In this document: one piece after another, positions 36,201 to 42,480 of the stretch | Position numbering within the stretch: the stretch's first letter is position 1 | How the letters are laid out: each line of letters opens with the position of its first letter | Assembly: GCA_038501625.1 (NCBI GenBank) | Contig: JAZAYU010000002.1 | Location: forward strand, 16,668,053 to 16,732,052 | From: Corbicula japonica | Lineage: Eukaryota; Mollusca; Bivalvia; Venerida; Cyrenidae | Reading direction: 5' to 3' | Length of the DNA stretch: 64,000 bases | Position numbers and translations under genes: made by a program | Notes under the pieces: generated by a model | What the model was told of the DNA's origin: nothing | Seen by the model: only the letters and a program-made list of their open reading frames with translations | Database searches by the model: none

Positions 36201-39200
36201 TGGTTGTGCAAAGCATAAGGGCATGTAAACACAGGAAAAAACCTGACCGGTAAAAACTTACGGCAAAGTATTGTTTTGACAAATTTTGTTATTGGCTTTA
36301 TTTTAATAAATCGCTAATTGCAAAATATCTTTAAAAATTAAAACTTATTTTTCGATAGCATTGTTATCGGACTAACATTTTGGAAAGCAAAAAAACTAAA
36401 TCGTCAGTTTAGAGAGTAGGTTGTCGTTCGTTGTAACCAATAGCAATCGGCCATTTTTAGAAATTAGACTGAAGAAATCAAGTTGAAAACTACTGAATGG
36501 TAGCTTGTCAGTGGATTATTAGGCCTTTAAATTCAAGGGAGCATAAGGCCCAGTGACGGAACAATCAGATGCATGGAGTTTTTCTTGAAAACAATATGTA
36601 AGGCTGGTGAGAACCAACTTTTATGTGAAGTTGCATTGTGAAATGAACCTCGCAATGTTCAGTCACTCACAGTCACAGTGTGAGACACACTGAGCTTAGC
36701 GTCGACCAGCGCCACAATTCAGTTTTGTATAAGAGTTTTTTGTCACTGGTCATGTTCGTTATTCAGAGAGCTCATGGCAGTCGAAGATATTGTTTGTGAG
36801 GGTACTGAACACGAAGTATGAGATTTCTTTTATTTATTCTTATAAAACACATGGCACAAGAGCAAATCTACACCACAGGGGCTTTGAAGACTGACCCTGT
36901 TTTCTAAAAAAAAAAGAAACTGGCCGCCGCCCTCCCCCCTCTAAAAAAATGAGGGTCTACACTGGATCTACACTGCATAAAAATAATGTCTATTGTTTTG
37001 GTTGATAGATTGGGATCGTTAGGCCACAAACAAGTCAAATGAGCCACACTTTATTTTGAAAAAGCACAAGTAGGCCTCAAAAATAGGCCACATTTTTATT
37101 TTATTTAAAAAGTTTTTATTATCATTGTGTTCACAGGGAAAAGAAGAGTTTTTAAACATATAAGTCTATAATACCATATTATAGACTTATATGTTTAAAA
37201 ACTCAAGAAGAGTTTTTAAACATATAAATCTATAATACCATATTATAGACTTATATGTTTAAAAACTCTTCTTTTCCCTGTGATTGTGTTAATATGTTCT
37301 GTGTCAGTTTATGATGTTTTATAAAATATTTTTCATGAACAGTTGCTTCATAGATTGAACATTTTGTACAAAGCAACATGTACTTTTTCTGGATTTTTGT
37401 CCAAGACTACAATGTATCATGACTAAACAGGTGGGAAAACAATTAACAAAATGTTGCAACGAAAGAAAAGACATCATTTATATGTCAATATGCTCTTTTG
37501 ATCAATGACCTTAGTCTACAAAAGTCACTAGGTCTACACTAGCACAGAATCAAATATTGATGGTTGTAACATAAGCTGTGTATTTTGCATTGTCCAACAT
37601 GGAAATTGGTTTAGAAATCAATTTATTTATTTATTAAATATGACACCTTTGATTGCATTAGCACCTCTGACTTTTACTGCAAGTGTTGTAAATTGTGATC
37701 TTATATAACATTGTGACACCCTGACAAAACTGATTGAATCAACCACCTTGGGTAGGTGTAGGGAAGAGATTATGACTGTAACATAACTTAATTTACTTTT
37801 TGATGACAGTCCAATTTTTAAAGCAAAAATGACAATCAGATGATGTTTTTATTTGTTCTTGGGTTTCAGGATGACAAGCACAATTTTAGATATCAATTAA
37901 ACAATGATACTATTTTTTAAAAGCTTGTGTAAATCTAAAAACAAAACTAACTCTTTACAGTGATTGCCATATACAATAGACCTACAAGTACTGCCTGAAT
38001 TGACTTGTGGCCTATTTGACATGGTACCTCCAGATACAATTTTTTTTATTTTTTGTCCTAAATGTATGAAATTTCAGGTTTTATAAATATTATAGACAAT
38101 ATTGTTTGTTTGTTTGTTTGGGGTTTAACGCCTGGTTTCAACACCTTTCTGTTTATATCCCGGCGGTCAGTCCACCTAACCGGTGTTCCTGGGTCTCTAA
38201 CCAGTACTAACCAATTTCTCCGCAAGCGACTGACTGCTTCCTCACTTGAATCAGAGGTGAGGGACAACTGACTCTCAGACGCAATGTCCGAGTTCAATTG
38301 TCACGGAGAAATTTTTCCCGCCTAGGCTGGGGATCGAACTCACGACCCCTGGATTGACAGTCCGATGCTCTATCCACTGAGCTAGCCGGGCGGGCCCATT
38401 ATAGACAATAATTTTCTCAAAGTAACTACTGAGTATTACCTTTTTAATTTTAATACACAGTAATATGAGATTTTAAATAAAAGAGAAATTTACCCTTTTA
38501 CTTTACAGACATGCCTTTTTACCCATGTGAGACCAGTGTAGATCCAGATTAGCTGGCACATCTGATCAGGATCTGCACTGTTCACTTTTTGGTCAGAAAT
38601 AACCTAATGATTTAAACAAGTGAACATTGCAGATCCTCATCAGACATCATGGATGAGCTGGCTGATCTGAATGTACACAGTTTTTCCATGCCATAAAGGT
38701 GTTTACATGGAGGAAAGGGTTAATCTCCAATATATTATCATCAGTTGGGACCAAAAAGTTTGACCAGAAAGCAGAATACATGTGTACCAAGAATAGCATC
38801 AAATATCAAGTTAGTGCTTTTGGGAATTAAGTGTTCTATTATTACCATATTTTCTGTCATGTGCACATTTCAACATGATTTCATAATCAAAATATGTATG
38901 TGAGGTACATGTATAATCAAATACACTATTTACAAGGTGTCTGTTTTGTTTTGTTTTATTTTTGCAAATTTTGTTAAATATTCATGGTGTCACTAAATTT
39001 GCTCAGCATCAAAAAGTTGTGTTTTAGAAAATAAAAAAATCAAAGCTTTCATAATCATTTAAATTGTTGAAAAAAAGTAGATTGCTGTGAAGAGGAAGAA
39101 AAAACATTTCTTGCCATGTCAGTGGTTTTTTGGCCTCTTTAAATACATGTAAAAATCTGAATATACCGGTACTTGGATCTGCTTAAGCTGGACTTTTACA

Positions 39201-42200
39201 CAGAAAACTGGAAGTTGCACTCGTAATAAAAACAATGATTTTTTTTTCTTTTTTATGTTTTTGTTTTAGCAATTGTAACAGTAGATAAGTTTACATTTTT
39301 TAATATATGGTACTTTTTAAAGAGAAATTTACCTATTTTAAAGTAGTTTTGCCTACATTTCTGCAAGGAAAAATACAAAATCAACAATATACCAACTGGA
39401 ATGAGCTTCAGAATTTGAAATTCACATTTTCCAGTATATATTACATTTATAAAATACTTACCAGACAGAGATCCAAAAGTGTTTATGAATAATGGCATTT
39501 TTATTGCTAAATGATGTGTTCATTTTTGCAAACAATAATCTCTTTACATTGTTATTATACATTTTAAAAAATGGACCAACAACAGTTTAAATTCATGATT
39601 TGATTGGCAACTGCAATTCATTTATGTAATGAAAATAGATATAAAGAAGCATTTTGTAACAAATCAGTTACTAAGACCTGTAAAGGATAATCAGACTACA
39701 TGACATTGTACATGTTTATGTTTAATTGATTGAGATTATTTCATCTATTTTGGCCCAATAGCTGAACTATTTTTCAACTTAAATAAGTAATTCTATCATG
39801 CACATTCAAGTAACTTAGTTCAAATATGTACCTTATTGTCACCAAATATGTATCATATTGTCACAATATTTTTCACACAGCATCTATAGCTTCAAATTAC
39901 TGTTGTTAATAACTGAAAATTCATATGTCATTGTCATTCCTGGAGATATTTTCAAATGACTTTGCACAAATATACCCCAAAATCTAGGTGATGTATCACA
40001 CTACATATTGAAGTCTCAATGTGGTGTTAATGTGATGTACATGGATATTAAAACGGTACTTTTTAGGTCTAGATTATAACTTTATTCATATACATGCATA
40101 TATATTTTTTGAATAGCATGGGACAATTTTGTGCAATTGCAAGTTATAAATGCAAGTGTAATCAAGGTAACATTTTAAAAAATAAAATTTATTTTTCAGA
40201 CAATAATATATTAATTTTCATGCACATGTGACAATGTGACATAATATTTAGAAATTACATGTATCAATGAAGAATTTATCAATATTCAATATTGCATTAA
40301 TTGAGGTAATGGAAAAGATTTGGGTTGTAAATTTAAGCAAGAAGCCTTAATGTTTGTGTTTACACATTAAAAACCCAAATGTTTAGTAAAAGTCAGATTG
40401 CCAGTTGTCCAGCTGAATTAAGTTGATGTAGACTTAAATTCTTTCCAAAAATCACATAATGTTATCGTGCATGAGTAGGCTAACAAATGTTAGAAACAAA
40501 TTATTTTTAATATAAATCATTATCCGAGATTATTAAAGCTATTATACAAGCACGGGAACTAGTAAATATATAGTAATTCAAGACTCGAGCAAAAAGAAAG
40601 GTTTTGTGTGTTCACTCTCAAAATGTTAGGAAAACATCAAGCATTCAGATTCTAAAATATATTAATTATGTATACATAAAACTCTCTATTTTTTAATTCA
40701 AAAGTGATATGTTTGACTGTACAATTATGCTTTTAGCATGAAATACTTACTGAAGGAAATAAAACGTCCAGTTTGACAATAGGATATTTAATACAAAACC
40801 GAGATACGGTCAAAGAATGCGAATGTACAAAAGAAAAATGATCTTAAGTTTAAATTTTCTAAAACATTTATTAATGCCGCTATAACATGTCAGGATATCT
40901 TAACCCTTTACACCAGTGCCCAAGGTTATAAAACTGAGCACGGAAACCAGTCTCAAATCTCAAGCATCTGATTGGCTGAAATGGCGACTGGTCGCCATTT
41001 CAGCCAATCAGATGCTTGAGATTTGAGACTGGTTTACAAACTCAGTTTTATAACCTTCACCCCAGGAAATATGGTTGTTATCCAGTTGACGAACAGTTTA
41101 GATCAAGATCAACCGGCACATACGCATCAGGATTAGGATCTACACTGTTCGCTGTGTTAGATTTATTAGTTAAGTTCTGATCCAGAAGCGATCAGTGTAG
41201 ATCCAGATCAGACACACGTGATAATGTAACATTATCTATTGTTTTTATGTAGCAAAGGGTTTAACTTTATTAACATTTGCTTTTACATCAAGTTTTGTTG
41301 TACTGTCTTCTCCTCGATGCTTTCTTACTTCTCCTTGCACAATGTGCAACGATGCCGTCTTACATTACTAGCAAAACACGGGGTTTCGTACAGCTACAGA
41401 TGAGCCGAGCCATTAGAAAAATGACTTACCGATGGCAAAAGAAGATACAGATGAAATGGTGATGTTGGGACCTTGGTGATGCACACAGGCCTGTCACTGA
41501 AAATACAACTGTGTCGTTGTTTGGCTTTCCCGAAGTAGAAATAATATAAGAACCATGTTATATCATACTTTTTCGTGCAACATTACTATCTTACTCTCCC
41601 TTTCAACAATGTGAAACAATGGCATTTTACTTTTCCGTGCATAATGTGCAACGATGCTGTCTTAAGTTTGAAGTTCGCATTAAGCAACAGCGCTATCTTA
41701 CTTTTCCGTGCATAATGTGCAACGATGCTGTCTTAAGTTTGAAGTTCGCATTAAGCAACAGCGCTATCTTACTTTTCCGTGCACAATGTGCAACGATGCT
41801 GTCTTACTTTTCCGTGCATAATGTGCAACAACAATGTCTTACTTTTCCGTGCATAATGTGCAACAACCATGTCTTACTTTTCCGTACCCGCAATGTGCAA
41901 TATATTATATTTATCGAACTGCTCAGAAACGTGTAATAGCTAGATCACTTACGTGTATCGATTAATCTATTTATAACATAATATTTGTTCATCGAAAGTT
42001 TAATTTAGAAGTCTGGGATCGAGAGCAAATCTCTAGAGACTATTCGCGACATGTTTATAATTTCGTTCAAACGTTTGTACTTCATTACAGCAACTAAAGA
42101 ACAAAAGCAAACAGCGCTTTTATTAATGTTTTCTATTATTTGCTAACAAAAAAAACACTTACTCTGCTGTACTGTTTCCATTATTCCATGTCCCTTTTAC

Positions 42201-42242
42201 TTTGTTGTATAAACCGTTTAATGCATCCAAAAAATCAGCCAT
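10719..42242 (-). CDS. STRA6-like multipass membrane receptor, complete 17-exon gene
   Basis: Coding exons (minus): 42242-42163, 41496-41430, 35033-34948, 34300-34167, 22646-22483, 21719-21496, 20133-20051, 19413-19352, 18632-18461, 16394-16319, 15386-15308, 14948-14900, 14357-14243, 13021-12920, 12126-11963, 11659-11516, 11284-10719. They sum to 2,367 nt, 788 residues, with all GT-AG junctions in matching phase. The product matches STRA6, the plasma-membrane receptor that takes up retinol from retinol-binding protein in vertebrates. Collinear landmarks are a PxDxL block in exon 4, the ECDLAY-type loop at the end of exon 5, HRSTR in exon 11, RRVLFSF then RRFQMFDPG in exons 14-15, HPVLVMFMRLLL in exon 16, and WSLLYTLNNNPTLRAYRK in exon 17. 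The start ATG has a good context (AAAGATGG). Ligand in an invertebrate is unknown. At 788 residues it is longer than the human protein (667), mainly in the C-terminal tail. Confidence 0.95.
12487..12850 (+). mobile_element. LINE-family 3' fragment (copy 3) in intron 14
   Basis: 3' UTR only, including CAGTGGCAATTTGTTTTGCC and the CTCT-rich tail ending GGCGATTCCTGGTATGCAT. It lies between STRA6-like exons 15 and 14, antisense to the host gene. Confidence 0.8.
13375..13606 (+). repeat. Junction of two dispersed repeats in intron 13
   Basis: 13375-13498 matches 4940-5215 in inverse orientation. It is directly followed (13500-13606) by the start of the repeat seen at 8685 and 9660. The two modules may be parts of one element. 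Confidence 0.6.
14455..14640 (-). mobile_element. LINE-family 3' fragment (copy 4, very short)
   Basis: Contains ACACTGCCAACAAGTAGGGA followed by GACACCACAAACAATC, matching the start of the LINE tail on the minus strand. It explains the hydrophobic ORF start just upstream of exon 13. Confidence 0.5.
14900..22646 (-). CDS. STRA6-like gene, exons 5-12 (central membrane domain)
   Basis: Exon 5 (123-177) carries two hydrophobic stretches and ends KETECDLAY. Exon 6 (178-251) has LCLAYLSISLPVRTLQ. Exon 7 is short and ends NWIYHNHH. Exon 8 gives FRYSSRILSVMFVGLM. Exon 9 (301-357) has EIMVIVIAILKFVEDG and an acidic loop PEAGEDSY. Exon 10 is ICFIVAMSLACASGVLSIL. Exon 11 is the polar loop TNLFDLYKGDN ... 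HRSTRSNTSLL. Exon 12 is only 49 nt (VGSMRYAGYQVAYIGWG). Donor phases 0, 2, 1, 0, 1, 2, 0, 1 all agree with the next acceptor. Confidence 0.93.
15195..15238. repeat. (TAC)n microsatellite
   Basis: About 14 units of TAC with one interruption in intron 11, 70 bp downstream of exon 11 in the gene's direction. It generates a spurious poly-valine ORF on the minus strand. Confidence 0.9.
15780..16140 (-). mobile_element. tRNA-derived SINE copy (intron 10)
   Basis: On the minus strand it has an A-box-like TAGCTCATTGG and a B-box-like GGGTTCGCTCCC. The body around CACTGCATGACATC and GCCGCCACACTGCACAAATA is shared with 19430-19665. The orientation matches the host gene. Confidence 0.65.
16915..18020 (+). 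mobile_element. LINE fragment with reverse-transcriptase C-terminal region and 3' UTR (copy 5)
   Basis: The open frame 16930-17502 encodes about 190 residues: FLDLNLSIENG, then FPFLDGDVPRATSYGVYISQ, LLKQGYRYHKLRKTFCKFYR, GISQPVFYGDLIYKLKKI. This is the conserved region after the catalytic core in a widespread animal retroelement reverse transcriptase. The palm motif is not in this fragment, so the copy is 5'-truncated. The 3' UTR follows, with the CAGTGGCAA/TTGCCACTG stem-loop (about 17824-17850) and a TCTCTC-rich end. It lies in intron 9 of the STRA6-like gene, antisense to it. Confidence 0.8.
18720..18990 (+). repeat. Diverged repeat, partner of 16430-16740
   Basis: Both contain AATGCATAATA followed by TTGTCG/ATGTCG, then ACGTCAACTGTCC-type sequence, GGTACC and GACGCGCCC in order. 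Similarity is perhaps 75%. Class unknown. Confidence 0.5.
19430..19668 (-). mobile_element. tRNA-derived SINE copy (intron 7)
   Basis: Shares the body with 15780-16140 (ATCACTGCATGACATC, GCCGCCACACTGCACAAATA) but has lost part of the tRNA-like head. Confidence 0.6.
20505..21010 (-). mobile_element. LINE-family 3' fragment (copy 6), disrupted
   Basis: 20505-20580 matches the extreme 3' end (AGAGGAAAAGAGAGCATG). 20870-21010 matches the central 3' UTR, with the stem AGTGGCAA...TTGCCACT intact. The 290 bp between them is foreign sequence. Confidence 0.6.
21085..21515 (-). repeat. Minisatellite made of splice-donor-like units (intron 6)
   Basis: About nine units of 40-60 bp each contain a version of GTTACTTACGGAGGAGGAATC on the plus strand, which is the exon-6 end plus GTAAGTAAC donor on the minus strand. 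Unit starts are near 21092, 21132, 21165, 21216, 21268, 21347, 21388, 21436 and 21486. The last is the real exon-6 donor (exon ends 21496). Several others keep an intact GTAAGT or GTAACT. Confidence 0.75.
21969..21990. repeat. Poly-G tract
   Basis: An uninterrupted run of about 20 G in intron 5. It is a potential quadruplex and a likely sequencing-error spot. Confidence 0.9.
22770..22985 (-). mobile_element. LINE-family 3' fragment (copy 7), decayed
   Basis: Contains AGAAAAGAGAGCATGTGTAA and GAGAACCCGAGGGGTTAAGG, the same landmarks as the 3' UTR of the other copies, on the minus strand just upstream of STRA6-like exon 5. Confidence 0.55.
23567..23735 (+). repeat. GACCCCC-type repeat, left copy
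   Basis: Begins CCGGTGTAACGTTGTAA and contains several variants of AAAATAATGACCCCCC. The inverse copy is at 33780-33990. The two lie about 1 kb and 0.3 kb outside the ends of the P-type transposon. Confidence 0.75.
23815..23942. repeat. Microsatellites (CTG)n and (CCGT/CTGT)n
   Basis: A short GCTGCTGCTGC run at 23818-23830, and at 23900-23940 tetranucleotide repeats switching from CCGT to CTGT. Confidence 0.85.
24073..24240 (-). mobile_element. CR1/L2-like LINE 3' coding scrap
   Basis: The minus strand encodes FSFFPRTVYHWNNLPPTVAL and continues to EHVSP followed by a stop. This is the typical end of a CR1/L2-type reverse-transcriptase ORF (PRTVxxWNxLP). Only the last ~55 codons are visible. 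Confidence 0.7.
24736..24743. repeat. 8-bp target-site duplication, left
   Basis: ATGCAGTC, identical to 33488-33495 on the other side of the element. An 8-bp duplication is the hallmark length for P-superfamily (and hAT) insertion. Confidence 0.92.
24744..25020 (+). repeat. Left terminal inverted repeat of the P-type element
   Basis: Starts CACAGGGAATCGG and matches the reverse complement of 33214-33487. Conserved inner blocks include CCATTTGGACACGGGTCC, ATCACCACGAGTAAATCAC and AGTGGTCTCTCG. Weaker similarity continues to about 25110. Confidence 0.92.
25211..27712 (+). CDS. PIF1-like superfamily-1 DNA helicase, transposon-borne, 4 exons
   Basis: Exons 25211-26174, 26492-26597, 27033-27233 and 27595-27712 join in phase to 1,389 nt, 462 residues. 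PIF1-family enzymes unwind DNA 5' to 3' using ATP. Motifs: Walker A GTAGTGKS (22-29), Walker B IVDECSM (109-115), GDFYQLPPV (141-149), the ENIR region near 180, LTIHKAQGMTL (345-355), and GQLGVALSRATS (369-380). This is a full helicase core with almost no N-terminal extension. Exon 2 begins at the TTTAG/TTTT acceptor; the nearby TTTTCAG acceptor would break the frame. The last exon reads through a possible GTATGA donor at 27676 to a stop at 27710, so the C terminus is the least certain part. It faces the transposase gene tail to tail. Probably helps transposition or repair; untested. Confidence 0.9.
27721..27910. mobile_element. Degraded piggyBac-type MITE between helicase and transposase 3' ends
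   Basis: TTTAACCCATTACTCCATGG followed by GATCC/GGATCTACACTGTT modules matches the family at 59372-59615, but the right end is eroded. It shows the P-type element has itself been a target. Confidence 0.55.
27988..33143 (-). CDS. P-element/THAP9-type transposase, 2 exons
   Basis: Exon 1 (33143-33112, MKKSTPYRQT) ends at AACAAG/GTAAGT. Exon 2 (30361-27988) starts after TTATTTTAG. Both are phase 2, giving 2,406 nt and 801 residues. P-family transposases cut and paste DNA with an RNase-H-fold DDE active site. Visible: a zinc-knuckle-like region with C-x2-C (TCRVCQK, about 233-238); the helix-turn-helix block GRRWSKDFISICLQLFNRSP (about 298-317); catalytic candidates D379 (FDEMSIQ), D479 (CMDGAQCN) and E721 (IIENIFNQQRSTYNG); the insertion-domain motif MDISHTLKKIRNN (514-526); NPNAYQYKK near 737; and basic RKRK near the C terminus. 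No N-terminal THAP zinc finger is visible. An alternative unspliced start (MLTTLL, 30414) would run through the acceptor and is less likely. Confidence 0.9.
30421..30627. mobile_element. Small MITE nested in the transposase intron
   Basis: Ends TACCGTAAAACTCCTTTTAA and (inverse) GAGTAGTTTTACGGTA, with C-rich and G-rich subterminal runs (CCCCCTCCCC and about 15 G). TA-flanked, about 207 bp, Tc1/mariner-like by its ends. Confidence 0.65.
30688..30760. repeat. (GAGT)n microsatellite
   Basis: About 18 perfect GAGT units inside the P-type element, 130 bp upstream of the PHD gene. It yields a spurious LTHS-repeat ORF on the minus strand. Confidence 0.95.
30889..32604 (+). CDS. PHD-finger protein encoded by the P-type transposon
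   Basis: A single 571-codon ORF from ATG at 30889 to TAG. The N terminus (1-100) is strongly acidic. The middle region has a motif KARVRYVAGYCIAKLRNKY (about 208-226) resembling the (Y/F)-x-A-G-(Y/F) block found near the C termini of some DNA transposases. Then comes a Lys-rich stretch (about 395-440) and a PVPGPSGIQ linker, common in transposon proteins. The last 50 residues are a Cys4-His-Cys3 PHD finger: CKKC, CDSC, AWFHRKC, CIEC. PHD fingers usually read histone H3 tails, so a role in target-site choice or chromatin access is plausible but inferred. The whole gene lies within intron 1 of the antisense transposase gene (30362-33111). No upstream coding exon was found. Confidence 0.85.
   Translation: MENQNINLIFSESDVTLDPAITQEIELEEGWEDELEDEFNDVLSSIIAEEEKAENFEIPEGFILEDLRKSLLIEEEITPSHRHINEIVSRMNEKKFTSFVKKLLLKMSVFIKTILGTDSEEEVRKGITEKNLSQFYHLFHMYSTGSEYKLACLSCFESEGSFTDDHSIVCYQILEYVRIFYIRQKVQLLQVGGGGVLRRYVTDASKARVRYVAGYCIAKLRNKYVKKQKANMYLVGKEGQEVYLESKCKVNILNTLKEEEEFLSENCVEPDSLIDIKRKQNIRHGLTNVADSTYAFFISLTEISLSVVINENLVTYGKDMYKHCYHDIYTNSELYEQFCSLVTNRLSAERNEDFNSNTHENFAISNFMQNLVLISSQIHELFQEIIKKYLNVLLAQFRKDVKSASKIEKKMAHRKQIKVSQKVKTKSKKSTGASDTISHKKQRQSNVVTHETGIEDALTRSSYTASVSPQPPMAMSRPPLSDIHSDPVPGPSGIQNIQSSGLLDDNQSTEPSPDKLQDDLCKKCLTEKNDDWIQCDSCSAWFHRKCSGIKTKKQWAKFSKDGVSWFCIECQ
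32605..33111. other. 3' flank of the PHD gene inside the transposase intron
   Basis: No ORF supported. The PHD transcript must end here. No canonical AATAAA was noticed close behind the stop. Confidence 0.4.
33112..33143 (-). CDS. Exon 1 of the transposase gene
   Basis: Ten codons plus two bases (MKKSTPYRQT) from an ATG just inside the right TIR to a textbook GTAAGT donor. Its phase exactly fits exon 2 at 30361. The small size makes it a prediction. Confidence 0.6.
33214..33487 (-). repeat. Right terminal inverted repeat of the P-type element
   Basis: Reverse complement of 24744-25020. It ends TGCCGATTCCCTGTG. The transposase start codon is about 70 bp internal to the arm, so the promoter should be within it. 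Confidence 0.92.
33488..33495. repeat. 8-bp target-site duplication, right
   Basis: ATGCAGTC, identical to 24736-24743. Confidence 0.92.
33496..33640 (-). mobile_element. tRNA-like SINE remnant at the insertion point
   Basis: The minus strand carries GTGAGTTCGATGCCT (B-box-like) and ends in poly-T on the plus side. The P-type element appears to have landed in this repeat. Confidence 0.4.
33780..33990 (-). repeat. GACCCCC-type repeat, right copy
   Basis: Inverse of 23567-23735, ending CTTTACAACGTTACACCGG. The inner part has extra units with GGGGTCA and a 14-C run. Confidence 0.75.
34167..42242 (-). CDS. STRA6-like gene, exons 1-4 (N-terminal part)
   Basis: Exon 1 (residues 1-26) starts MADFLDALNGLYNKVKG. 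Exon 2 (to 49) ends in PFHLYLLLPS, the start of the first membrane helix. Exon 3 continues it with FAMMLLLACTMSRKNK, followed by basic residues and WGRPGAV. Exon 4 (to 122) holds PMDILGKSNRFSYAAAWGA and a second hydrophobic helix. Phases at the donors are 2, 0, 2, 1. Intron 2 is 6.4 kb and intron 4 is 11.5 kb; the latter contains the large P-type transposon. No competing exons were found in these introns. Confidence 0.93.
34332..34591. mobile_element. Tc1-like MITE (intron 3)
   Basis: Ends TATACTCAACAAAAAAAGAA and (inverse) TATTTTTGTTGAGTATA. About 30-bp TIRs with a CCTGACACT inner block, about 260 bp in total, non-coding. Confidence 0.8.
35120..36085. repeat. Degenerate ~20-bp minisatellite split by a LINE tail
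   Basis: Units like GAATAAGAAAACAGTAGACA run from about 35120 to 35340 and resume from about 35720 to 36085. Between them lies LINE copy 8. Located in intron 2 just upstream of exon 3. Confidence 0.65.
35370..35720 (-). mobile_element. LINE-family 3' fragment (copy 8)
   Basis: Contains the full 3' UTR set on the minus strand: GCGAAAAAGGAGAGAGG, GACGCCACAAACAATTAACG, the stem TTGGCAAAACAAATTGCCAC, then TAAACATTCATAAACTCTTA. Confidence 0.8.
36101..36122. repeat. Short GC-rich hairpin
   Basis: CTCGGGTCGCGAAGCGACCC forms a 9-bp perfect stem, conspicuous in AT-rich DNA. Probably a piece of a repeat. Confidence 0.6.
37132..37282. repeat. Doubled near-perfect palindrome
   Basis: Two ~60-bp self-complementary units (37145-37204 and 37210-37268), each with arms GAGTTTTTAAACATATAA and its complement, lie in tandem. 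They are enclosed by CACAGGGAAAAGAA and its complement, so the 151 bp is also one large palindrome. One base distinguishes the two units. Confidence 0.9.
38101..38397 (-). mobile_element. tRNA-derived SINE with 12-bp TSD
   Basis: The minus strand begins GCCCGCCCGGCTAGCTCAGT (A box) and has GTGAGTTCGATCCCC (B box), ending in a (CAAA)n tail. Direct repeats ATTATAGACAAT at 38089-38100 and 38398-38409 flank it. It sits in intron 2 of the STRA6-like gene, same strand. Confidence 0.9.
38508..38724. mobile_element. piggyBac-type MITE (degraded left end)
   Basis: The right end ATGGAGGAAAGGGTTAA is intact and the GATCAGGATCTGCACTGTTC core is present. The left end is eroded. Confidence 0.65.
38725..40900. 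other. Intron 2 of the STRA6-like gene, no gene seen
   Basis: AT-rich. Several ORF-like openings lack coding character and no additional exon fits the phase between exons 2 and 3. Confidence 0.5.
40904..41262. mobile_element. piggyBac-type MITE with a nested palindrome
   Basis: TTAACCCTTTACACCAG ... TGTAGCAAAGGGTTTAA. The 136-bp palindrome at 40922-41057 is inserted near its left end. Allelic to 190-394 in the left gene copy, which lacks the palindrome. Confidence 0.75.
40922..41057. mobile_element. 136-bp palindromic foldback element, copy 1
   Basis: AAGGTTATAAAACTGAG to its complement, with 60-odd-bp arms and essentially no loop (centre GCGACTGGTCGC). Contains ATTGGCTGAAATGG. Copies also at 59063 and 62301, and a half copy at 57600. 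Confidence 0.9.
41560..41905. repeat. Minisatellite in intron 1 (right gene)
   Basis: About eight units with CTTTTCCGTGCATAATGTGC. Two units are joined by a longer repeated spacer (AAGTTTGAAGTTCGCATTAA). The array is more regular than its counterpart at 620-845. The ORF at 41619-41936 is an artefact of it. Confidence 0.85.
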
Positions 42243-42480
42243 CTTTAACTCATCAATAATATAAACTAACCACTGTGTGCCATGTTACTTTGGTTTAGTT
42301 TAAGTTATGTTTTGTATTTGATTGGACTCGAGCCTGCATCGACCGGTGTTTACTCTTGGGGCACAAACACCAACGTCTAAAAATATATCATAAAAATTGT
42401 TCTCAAGTTTACGAGGAGGTATGTTTATCAAATCAAGAACTGTTTTAACATAGATTTCCAGTGATTTCCGTATATCATAA
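42243..42480 (-). promoter_or_regulatory. Shared upstream region of the complete STRA6-like gene
   Basis: Aligns with 1156-1420. Conserved blocks are TTGATTGGACTCGAG and ACACCAACGTCTAAA. Probable 5' UTR and promoter; no TATA box recognised. Confidence 0.45.

Noticed and set aside
38320..38397. tRNA gene on the minus strand
   Set aside because: A and B boxes are present, but a long SINE body, a tail and a 12-bp TSD follow; no convincing cloverleaf of a functional tRNA.
39461..39520. Candidate minus exon with a GTAAGT donor between STRA6-like exons 2 and 3
   Set aside because: Its frame hits a stop when entered in the phase left by exon 2, and exon 3 at 35033-34948 joins perfectly without it.
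41619..41936. 105-codon plus ORF with repeated motif
   Set aside because: It is the intron-1 minisatellite; its left counterpart at 620-845 is not open.
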